A DNA stretch of 20,882 bases from Jaenimonas drosophilae (Eukaryota; Euglenozoa; Kinetoplastea; Trypanosomatida; Trypanosomatidae): positions 1 to 20,882 of the forward strand of contig JASAON010001396.1 of the NCBI GenBank assembly GCA_030849065.1. Reading direction: 5' to 3'. Position numbers and translations under genes: made by a program. Under the pieces are notes generated by a model, which was not told the DNA's origin, ran no database searches, and saw only the letters and a program-made list of their open reading frames with translations. Each line of letters begins with the position of its first letter. Within the stretch, counting starts at the first letter, position 1. This document shows positions 15,091-20,882 of the stretch, in pieces.

Positions 15091-16041
15091 TCATGAGCGG
15101 ACGAAGCACAGTGCGCGGTATAACGAGACGAGCTCCACCTCTTCCGCCGTCAGTGAGTTGCCCTTGTGGGCCTTCCAATTGTTTTGATAGGATTGCAAAA
15201 AGTGGGTGAAGGGGTGAGAGATGTCGTCTTGGAGAATGAGCCCAACCTCCTCCGCACACCTCTTCACAACGGCCATGGGTACGACGTACTCTGGGCAATC
15301 CACAAAACCATCCAGACGAAAGTTGTACTTGGTGCCGATGCGGAGCTGCGGTGAGCCATTCACATCCTCCCACGTCGGGCTATCTTCCAGCTCCACCTGA
15401 TACATTGTGTTGCCAGCCACGGATGCCGCCACACGCTTCGAGAGCGCCTCAATCGATACGGTCGTGGCAATAAATGCGCCACCTGGTCGTAGCGATTGCG
15501 CAATCGCCGTGAGGAGCTCCGCGATGGATTCCTCGCTGCAGCAGGCGTAGTGCATCGCAAACTGGATGGACACGACGTCGAAGCTACCAAAACGAGGGTC
15601 CTCCGTCAAGGTAGACGTGAAGAAGTTGTGCGAGAAGCAGTCAGCCACGTGAAGGTGGGCATCAAAGCGCACATAGTGGGGCTGCTGAAGCCCCGCCAGA
15701 CGGCGTTGGGCCTCCTCCACACACTCGGGAGATATATCGTATCCAGAGTAGTAGGATGTACGAGCCACCGAGGAGGAGGTGGGGGCGGCACCAACGGGGC
15801 TTTGCATGAACATCCACTTGCCCAGGTCCCCGCCCCGGCCACTCCCCAAGTCCAGCACGGCGAGATCATGATGCTGTGGCTGAGATGATGCGTATGCAAC
15901 ATCGAGGGCTCGCTGAATCAGCTGCTTCTTCACATAGTTATTGAAGTGCCGGAAGGCAACGCGCTGACTGCTCCAATCACCCAGCCTCTCCTGCGCGATT
16001 TTGTCGTAGGAGCTCGCCGCAGCGCTACTTTGATGAGTCAT
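15091..16041 (-). CDS. mRNA cap guanine-N7 methyltransferase
   Basis: A 316-residue stand-alone cap methyltransferase of the Abd1/RNMT family that makes the N7-methylguanosine of the mRNA cap; in kinetoplastids this acts on the spliced-leader cap 4 structure. Family signatures are SYDKIAQERL (11-20), FRHFNNYVKKQLI (30-42), the SAM motif VLDLGSGRGGDLGKW (62-76), DISPECVEEAQRRL (102-115), the substrate motif FDVVSIQFAMHYACCSE (154-170), LRPGGAFIAT (184-193) and CPEYVVP (249-255). Two acidic or aromatic positions that normally contact cap and SAM appear intact, and the usual Cys of the SAM motif is Ser, a mild change. With no guanylyltransferase domain and this length it resembles the monofunctional trypanosome CMT1 type and not the bifunctional CGM1 type. 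A nuclear enzyme is expected. The ATG at 16039-16041 follows a very long pyrimidine tract. Confidence 0.92.
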   Translation of the reverse strand: MTHQSSAAASSYDKIAQERLGDWSSQRVAFRHFNNYVKKQLIQRALDVAYASSQPQHHDLAVLDLGSGRGGDLGKWMFMQSPVGAAPTSSSVARTSYYSGYDISPECVEEAQRRLAGLQQPHYVRFDAHLHVADCFSHNFFTSTLTEDPRFGSFDVVSIQFAMHYACCSEESIAELLTAIAQSLRPGGAFIATTVSIEALSKRVAASVAGNTMYQVELEDSPTWEDVNGSPQLRIGTKYNFRLDGFVDCPEYVVPMAVVKRCAEEVGLILQDDISHPFTHFLQSYQNNWKAHKGNSLTAEEVELVSLYRALCFVRS

Positions 16042-16085
16042 TGATCGTCCTCGTCGTCTCTGTCAATGCGACGCTGCTGCACGAG

Positions 16086-16160
16086 CTACCACCGAGAGAA
16101 GCACGTGGGAATGAAAAGAAGAGAAAGAAGAGAAGGGTGAGGAAGGGATGGGGATGGATA
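16086..16160 (-). promoter_or_regulatory. trans-splice acceptor of the cap methyltransferase gene
   Basis: This is one of the most extended pyrimidine tracts in the window: on the minus strand about 60 bases, chiefly C and T, run to CGGTGGTAG with AG at 16086-16087, leaving a 5'UTR of about 44 bases. Confidence 0.6.
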
Positions 16161-16257
16161 GGTTGCATGGAGCGGGGAGAATGGCGCATGGCATCCATGA
16201 ACACAGGCACACACAGATATCCAAGCTTGGGTACCAGAATAGGAAGCAGCAGCCATA

Positions 16258-17298
16258 CTAGCTCAGTAGCTCAATGGCAGAAGCAAGACGCCGCACCACC
16301 AAGGTCGAGCACCGCACCGCCCGCATCCCATCCACGTCATCGGTGAGATCAAAGAGACACCACCGAAGAAGCCTCAACGCATCGGGAACTGGTGCGATTT
16401 TGCTCTTGAAGGTGCTCGTTGTGGTCTTCAGCGTCCGTCGCTTCACGTCAAAGGGGTGGGCACAGGCATTCGTCAACACGACGAGCAGCGTCTGGATGCA
16501 TGGGCCGCGCACCTCCTCTGGCTGAGCGCGGAGGGCCGCCACAATGGAGGGGAGATCCTCTTCTTGTGGTGCCGGGCTATCAAAGAAGGCCTCCACAGGA
16601 TCAGCAGGTGCGAGGACGCCATCCAAGCACCACTTGCTGCTGGGCTCGGCGGAAGGTTGTGGCGCCGAAGACGCAGGAACGGCGTTTAGACGTGCGCGAG
16701 CTGCCGCTCGAATTTGCTCCTCAGCCGCGGCATACTCCTCCTCCGCTTTTCGTCGAGCATCATCGGGGGTCATACCCTGACGAACAAGCTTATCTGCCGC
16801 CAGCTGGATTTTGATGCGCTTGCGTGCGTTCTCAGCTTCCGCCTTCTCCCGCTGTGCCTCCTCGACATCGAGCTTTCGTCGTACCATTTCCATTTGCTCC
16901 TTCATCTCCACAGCTTTACGTCCCATCTGAATCCGCTGGGTCTCCTTCTGCCTCGTCTCCGTCAGCTCATCCTCCTTGCGTTGCTGGATGCGGCTCTTGA
17001 GCTCCGCCACCTTGGCCTCACGCTCAGCATCTGTCAGAATACGTTTTTCCTTGATGTTGACGACCACACCCTCCTCCAGTGGGGTATCCAGTTCTGGATG
17101 GCCCTCGTGCATCGACAGCCACTGTGTGCAGGTGGCTTCGTTGATGCATCCTGCGGCGATGGATTTCTTAATGGCGTTTTCACTAAACCCTCGACTGGAG
17201 AGGGTGTCGTACAACTCCCGACGAATGGAGAAGGTCTTTTCAGATCCGCTGGCGTCGGAGGAGTCCGACAGCGAATGTTCGTCACTATGTTCGGCCAT
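16258..17298 (-). CDS. UBA-coiled coil-PUB protein, probable p97/VCP adaptor
   Basis: A 346-residue protein with three parts. Residues 24-65 form a UBA domain (LYDTLSSRGFSENAIKKSI), which binds ubiquitin and is followed by a MHEGHPELDTPLEE segment much like that after the UBA of UBXN1/SAKS1. Residues 85-205 are a charged coiled coil. Residues about 248-346 match a PUB/PUG domain (HPFDVKRRTLKTTTSTFKSK then VPDALRLLRWCLF), the module that grips the C-terminal tail of p97/VCP. The protein would link ubiquitylated clients to p97 in ER or proteasomal degradation. There is no UBX domain and no peptide:N-glycanase core. The start is the ATG at 17296-17298; the five codons upstream begin with GTG and overlap the likely acceptor. 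Confidence 0.85.
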   Translation of the reverse strand: MAEHSDEHSLSDSSDASGSEKTFSIRRELYDTLSSRGFSENAIKKSIAAGCINEATCTQWLSMHEGHPELDTPLEEGVVVNIKEKRILTDAEREAKVAELKSRIQQRKEDELTETRQKETQRIQMGRKAVEMKEQMEMVRRKLDVEEAQREKAEAENARKRIKIQLAADKLVRQGMTPDDARRKAEEEYAAAEEQIRAAARARLNAVPASSAPQPSAEPSSKWCLDGVLAPADPVEAFFDSPAPQEEDLPSIVAALRAQPEEVRGPCIQTLLVVLTNACAHPFDVKRRTLKTTTSTFKSKIAPVPDALRLLRWCLFDLTDDVDGMRAVRCSTLVVRRLASAIELLS

Positions 17299-17325
17299 TT
17301 GACTTGCTTCCACAGCACAACAACA

Positions 17326-17360
17326 CTACACCACAAGAAGTTGTAGGGAGAGAAGAGGGT
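17326..17360 (-). promoter_or_regulatory. trans-splice acceptor of the UBA-PUB gene
   Basis: The minus strand shows CTCTTCTCTCCCTACAACTT then CTTGTGGTGTAG, with AG at 17326-17327, about 28 bases before the ATG at 17298. Confidence 0.55.
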
Positions 17361-17517
17361 GCTTCAGACGCATTTGTGTGTACATGCCACATACATGGAT
17401 ACACACACAAGGACACAACAAGCAGTCGTTGCAACAAACATTGAAGCATCCAACTGACGGTGTGTCGCACCACAAAGATAGAAAGAGATTGAGCGAGGTA
17501 CGCGATAGGGGTTGGCG

Positions 17518-18966
17518 CTACCAACCCGTCCAATTGATGGCGGGTGCGTCAGTCGGGCCTGTCTTGTTCCTTCGCGGCGGCAATGCAATCTCCGCCAGCT
17601 GCGGCTCACCGATGCGGTTGTATGTGCAGGCCCAAATTGTACGCTGCGGGCATGGCCCATGCACCGCCTCCTCCACCGGAGGTCCCCCAAAGTAGGAGAG
17701 CACTGTTCGCAGCACGGCCTGATGGGCCACAACGAGGACCGCCTCCTTCGTGTTGGTCAGGTCTAGCAGCAATGGGGTGAGGCGTCTGGCCAGGTCCCGG
17801 TAGGACTCCCCATTTGGATATCGAAAGCCCACCTTGTCACTGTGACGGAAGGACTGAATGTGTGGGTAGAGCACCTTGACTTCTTCGTTGGTCATGTCCT
17901 CACAGATGCCGGCGTGAATCTCGTTGAGGGACTTGAAGGTTTTGGGGTGGGTCGAGAGGACGGCGGCAGAGGGAGCGGCGGTGTGGCGCGTACGCCGAAG
18001 TTGGCTGCACCGCACCTCAAAGCCAACCTCCCGGTTCCAGACCTCGTTGCGATCGCTGAAGAGGTGTTCGTTGGTCAAGACCTGCTGCTGGAAAAACTCA
18101 GCGATGTCAGCGGCATCTTGTCTGCCCGAGTCAGTCAGGTCAGGATCGCCACCCAGCCGATCCTCCAAGTTGTACTCCGACTGGCCGTGGCGGATGAAGA
18201 AGACAGGCGCGAAGGAGCGCAGGGTATCGGTGGGCAGGCCATCCAACGGCTCGTGGCGGTAGATGCGATAGAGGGAGGGAAGCACGTTGTTCAAGAAACT
18301 TGTCACAGAGGAGCAAATGACACTTCCCCGGCAGCGAGAGGCTCGCAGCATCTGCCGAGGAAGGCAGACGTCAATGTATCCGCAGCCCTCGATCGCCTCG
18401 GCGGCCACCTCCTCCGTGAACGATATGTGGCGGATATAAAAGGACCGCTCCGGAGGAAGGAGCTCATGAAAAGCCGCGAGGGAGCCTGCCGAGAGGCAAT
18501 CGGCACAGATGACGCTCACCGGGGTTGCCGCAAAGCCCAGTGGAGGGTCCGAATCATAGTACTCCATCGAGCTGTCAATGCAGCGCCGCACCTGCCGCAG
18601 CCACTCTTCACTATCGTGTGTGTAGCGTGTTAGCTCCGGTGAATTGAAGTCGTTGGATGCCACAAACAGCTTCACACTCTCACCGCACCATCGCATGTAG
18701 GCCACCAACTTGGTGCAGAAGAATCGTGCAGCGAGCGAGCAGGCCTCATCGGAGCTAATCACGAGAAGAACAGGATTTGTGGCATTGGAGAAGCGGAAGT
18801 TGGTGTTGGAGGTGTCGCCCTTCAAACTGGTCTCGTCGAGCAACTTGGGTGGTGTTATGACCGACTCGGTCGAGGGCTTTGGAATGTCGCCCTCGAAACG
18901 GCGGAAGTCGAAGGAGTTTGGCGCCACCTCGGGGCTGTACTTCATGTGGGAAGTCAGTGGGATCAT
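17518..18966 (-). CDS. PFKFB-family fructose-2,6-bisphosphatase with degenerate kinase domain
   Basis: A 482-residue protein with the two-domain layout of 6-phosphofructo-2-kinase/fructose-2,6-bisphosphatase. The C-terminal half is an apparently active histidine phosphatase: RHGQSEYN (259-266, catalytic His260), RLGGDPDLTDSGRQDA (270-285), the RTRHTA region (325-330), LNEIHAG (347-353, acid Glu349), FRYPNGESYRDLARRL (381-396) and AHQAVLR (414-420, His415). The N-terminal half keeps the fold's spacing, but where active enzymes have the P-loop GLPARGKT it reads ISSDEACSLA (70-79), so ATP binding and kinase activity should be lost. It would lower or sense fructose 2,6-bisphosphate, which in trypanosomatids activates pyruvate kinase in place of phosphofructokinase. 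Cytosolic. Trypanosomatids are known to keep several PFKFB isoforms with one activity lost. The ATG at 18964-18966 was chosen; an in-frame Met at residue 8 is an alternative. Confidence 0.88.
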   Translation of the reverse strand: MIPLTSHMKYSPEVAPNSFDFRRFEGDIPKPSTESVITPPKLLDETSLKGDTSNTNFRFSNATNPVLLVISSDEACSLAARFFCTKLVAYMRWCGESVKLFVASNDFNSPELTRYTHDSEEWLRQVRRCIDSSMEYYDSDPPLGFAATPVSVICADCLSAGSLAAFHELLPPERSFYIRHISFTEEVAAEAIEGCGYIDVCLPRQMLRASRCRGSVICSSVTSFLNNVLPSLYRIYRHEPLDGLPTDTLRSFAPVFFIRHGQSEYNLEDRLGGDPDLTDSGRQDAADIAEFFQQQVLTNEHLFSDRNEVWNREVGFEVRCSQLRRTRHTAAPSAAVLSTHPKTFKSLNEIHAGICEDMTNEEVKVLYPHIQSFRHSDKVGFRYPNGESYRDLARRLTPLLLDLTNTKEAVLVVAHQAVLRTVLSYFGGPPVEEAVHGPCPQRTIWACTYNRIGEPQLAEIALPPRRNKTGPTDAPAINWTGW

Positions 18967-18999
18967 GTGCCCCGCTCCGTCTCCCTCCTGTATCCTTTA

Positions 19000-19045
19000 C
19001 TGAACAACGACCTACGTACAAGAGAGCCAACCAAATTAAAATGTG
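19000..19045 (-). promoter_or_regulatory. trans-splice acceptor of the PFKFB-like gene
   Basis: A T-rich minus-strand tract (CTTCCACATTTTAATTTGGT and following CTCTTG) leads to TACGTAG, AG at 19012-19013, and GTTCAG, AG at 19000-19001. Either leaves a 5'UTR of 33-45 bases. Confidence 0.45.
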
Positions 19046-19135
19046 GAAGAAGACACAAGTAGCCGTAGTGCTCAGCAGGAGCACTCATGAGACTGCACTG
19101 TACAGATGCAGGTGTACTAAAGCTAGATGGGGCTT

Positions 19136-20020
19136 TTACTTGCTGTCAGCGGCAGCTTTCATGTGTGGGGGATTGCGGCTCTGTTCGAGACGATCCTCCT
19201 CCTTCATCTTGGCGATGATCTCCCTCTGGCGTCGGAGCAGCTCCCTTCGCACTTCTGGCGTAAGATTTTGGCGGCGAGGCTGCGGCTTCGCCTTTGCGTG
19301 GCCCCACCACCGCTTCGTGGCGCGCAGCATCACCGCAAAAGCAATGAGAAGCGCAGAGGTCAGTGGTGGCGCTGTGCTGGCGGTGGTCCGCATGCGCGGC
19401 CGACGCTGTCCATCAAGCACACTGTGGCAACTTTCGTTGTTGATGGTGGAGATGAGCTCCACAGCAATCACGGTGGTGTCCTTCGAAAGACGTGCATACC
19501 CACGACGCATCCTCCATGGAACCGTTGAGCAGTGGCCATCGTCCCCCATCCGCATCAGCTGCACCCCGTCCTCGCCCCCGTCACTGACGAAGACATCCAC
19601 ATCATTCAGTCGATGATGCGCACATGAAAATGCCAGGCCACACCCACTCGTGATGCGTGCGCCAGATGGAGAAACAACCACCTCCAGGGGCCGATTCCAC
19701 AAATCGGAAGGAAAGCGGCACGTGCGCTCATCTGTGTCTGGGATCGTCGTCCTGGACACGCGCAACAACTCCCCAACTGCATCCAGGAACTCCTCCAACA
19801 AACCTCCAGAGGGCCGCGGGGTTGCAAGGATGCGTCCCTCACTGACATTAAGAATGTGATGATAGGCAAGGGGAGGAGCTCCTTCAACCGCTAGGCCAAC
19901 GTCCCACACGCCATTCAAATTCTGAATGGCCGATTCGAACTCAGTAGCGGACGCCAGCATTGCGCTGCACATCACCACAAGTAGGAGCGGCAGCGGTACA
20001 AGAGAGAGTCTGCTATGCAT
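19136..20020 (-). CDS. unknown type I membrane protein
   Basis: A 294-residue protein I do not recognise. A signal peptide is clear: MHSRLSLVPLPLLLVVMCSA with a likely cut near residues 24-26. The luminal or outer part (about 27-215) has five cysteines (101, 127, 133, 164, 198) and two N-glycosylation sequons (N58, N195). One membrane segment lies at about 217-234 (APPLTSALLIAFAVML), followed by a basic cytosolic tail of about 60 residues rich in Arg, Lys and Glu (LTPEVRRELLRRQREII). Type I topology in the secretory pathway is inferred from this order and from the basic residues flanking the inner side. The ATG at 20018-20020 follows an acceptor by about 6 bases; the longer upstream frame contains the pyrimidine tract and is not believed. 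Confidence 0.75.
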   Translation of the reverse strand: MHSRLSLVPLPLLLVVMCSAMLASATEFESAIQNLNGVWDVGLAVEGAPPLAYHHILNVSEGRILATPRPSGGLLEEFLDAVGELLRVSRTTIPDTDERTCRFPSDLWNRPLEVVVSPSGARITSGCGLAFSCAHHRLNDVDVFVSDGGEDGVQLMRMGDDGHCSTVPWRMRRGYARLSKDTTVIAVELISTINNESCHSVLDGQRRPRMRTTASTAPPLTSALLIAFAVMLRATKRWWGHAKAKPQPRRQNLTPEVRRELLRRQREIIAKMKEEDRLEQSRNPPHMKAAADSK

Positions 20021-20026
20021 TGCGGG

Positions 20027-20070
20027 CTTGAGCAAGACAAACAGTAGAACACAAAGATTGGATCGTAAGA
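20027..20070 (-). promoter_or_regulatory. trans-splice acceptor of the membrane-protein gene
   Basis: The minus strand reads CTTTGTGTTCTACTGTTTGT then CTTGCTCAAG, with AG at 20027-20028. Only 6 bases separate it from the ATG, the shortest 5'UTR of the well-supported genes. Confidence 0.5.
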
Positions 20071-20146
20071 TCATCAGACTACTCCAGACTGTCGAAGGTC
20101 GGCACCAGAAGCAACAAGGGCCAAGTCGTGAAGCGCGCAACACCCC

Positions 20147-20638
20147 TCATCCGCTGCGGCCCCCACTCTGGGGCTTCGCAGAACTAAATACGCTATCTCG
20201 AAGAATGTCGTCCACCTTCCCCTCCTTCGCCTCCATCTCGAGAGCGCGTTGGTGCCGCCACACTCGCATCCGAAGACCATCCTCCTCCGCAACCCGCCGT
20301 AGCTCATTCTGGTCATAGGGATAGGTATCCAGAGCACCATTCCTCATCATCCCACTACGATGCCGTTCCACGTAGAACATCACCTCCCCACGCCCAAGGC
20401 GAAAGTAGTCGTCCTTCGGTTCCTCACCTGGCTCAGAACGGGAGCACTTCCAGAGGCGATTCAGTAACCTATACTGCACCGAGACACCATCAAAGAAGGT
20501 CAGCGCCTTCAGCCAATCTTGAAAACGATCATCACAGCGCCACGGGCGCATACCAAAGTAGATACTCCGCCCTGTCACTGGATTTATCGCTTCTGTGGCA
20601 TCTGCCACTCGACTAAAGTGCGGAACATGGTCCGTCAT
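20147..20638 (-). CDS. small unknown protein
   Basis: A 163-residue soluble protein of no family I recognise. It has no signal peptide or membrane helix. Residues 19-50 contain a Trp/Phe/Arg-rich core (GRSIYFGMRPWRCDDRFQDW), residues 75-95 are strand-like (YFRLGRGEVMFYVERH), and 110-148 form a charged helix (NELRRVAEEDGLRMRVW). The size, aromatic-basic composition and helix would fit a subunit of a larger, perhaps mitochondrial, complex, but nothing fixes this. The start is the ATG at 20636-20638 (MTDHVPHF); the frame extends 14 codons upstream only from a TTG and across the likely acceptor. Confidence 0.7.
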   Translation of the reverse strand: MTDHVPHFSRVADATEAINPVTGRSIYFGMRPWRCDDRFQDWLKALTFFDGVSVQYRLLNRLWKCSRSEPGEEPKDDYFRLGRGEVMFYVERHRSGMMRNGALDTYPYDQNELRRVAEEDGLRMRVWRHQRALEMEAKEGKVDDILRDSVFSSAKPQSGGRSG

Positions 20639-20882
20639 CCTACGTGAAACACCTAAAACACCAACACGAAAGAAAAACAATCACGAATCATCAATACACA
20701 TCCATACATCAGCCTTTCACAATTCACATCCGCAAACAGCAAATACTATACTTTAACACAATGACGACACCTCACAAGCCTGCGTCTTAATTACAACACT
20801 GATTTCTTTGAAACACTTAAAAACAACACCACAGACCTCAAACGGCTGTCTCCGTGATTTACGGTTTGGGCACAGCAACGCA
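20639..20882. other. 5' flank of the first gene, AT-richer, no ORF
   Basis: These 244 bases hold no frame worth calling. On the minus strand they end in TTTTTCTTTCGTGTTGGTGT followed by TTTAG (AG at 20653-20654) and a second GTAG (AG at 20640-20641) just before the ATG at 20638, the likely trans-splice acceptor. The stretch is visibly richer in A and T than the rest of the window. Whether a gene continues beyond the edge cannot be seen. Confidence 0.5.

Noticed and set aside
17299..17313. GTG start giving MEASQ ahead of the UBA-PUB protein
   Set aside because: Nuclear kinetoplastid genes start at ATG; the ATG five codons downstream follows the acceptor.

Overview
The window looks like nuclear DNA of a kinetoplastid flagellate (Kinetoplastea; I cannot decide between a bodonid and a trypanosomatid). 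All convincing genes lie on the minus strand, none needs a cis-intron, and they are separated by short gaps of about 120-260 bases. Almost every start codon is preceded on the sense strand by a pyrimidine-rich tract and an AG, usually 6-50 bases before the ATG. This is the layout of one polycistronic transcription unit processed by spliced-leader trans-splicing. There are no rRNA, tRNA, CRISPR or mobile elements that I can support.

In transcription order (right to left) the genes are: a small unknown protein (20147-20638); a signal-peptide plus one-TM protein (19136-20020); a 6-phosphofructo-2-kinase/fructose-2,6-bisphosphatase family protein whose kinase P-loop is lost (17518-18966); a UBA + coiled-coil + PUB protein, probably a p97/VCP adaptor (16258-17298); an mRNA cap guanine-N7 methyltransferase (15091-16041); a 980-residue alpha-helical protein with a possible C2-like end (11986-14928); a 42-codon ORF overlapping the start of a REV1 translesion polymerase (11660-11788 and 9816-11660); an exportin-4-like karyopherin (6450-9620); a PP2A leucine carboxyl methyltransferase (5294-6187); a Hop/STI1-like TPR co-chaperone whose 3' end is disturbed by an N at 4328 (4225-5067); a SAP-domain nuclear protein (3281-4225); a PUF RNA-binding protein (1474-3096); a small MGC-type, probably acylated protein (94-540); and perhaps the first codons of one more gene (1-38).

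The genes are housekeeping and do not form a functional pathway, as is normal for kinetoplastid polycistrons. The points most worth a second look are: the 42-codon, half-histone-fold-like ORF that shares a TGATG stop/start with REV1 and seems to use the same splice acceptor; the 933-base gap at 541-1473, four times longer than any other, which has its own strong acceptor and a nested hairpin but no convincing ORF; the kinase-dead PFKFB protein; and the likely assembly gap at 4328.
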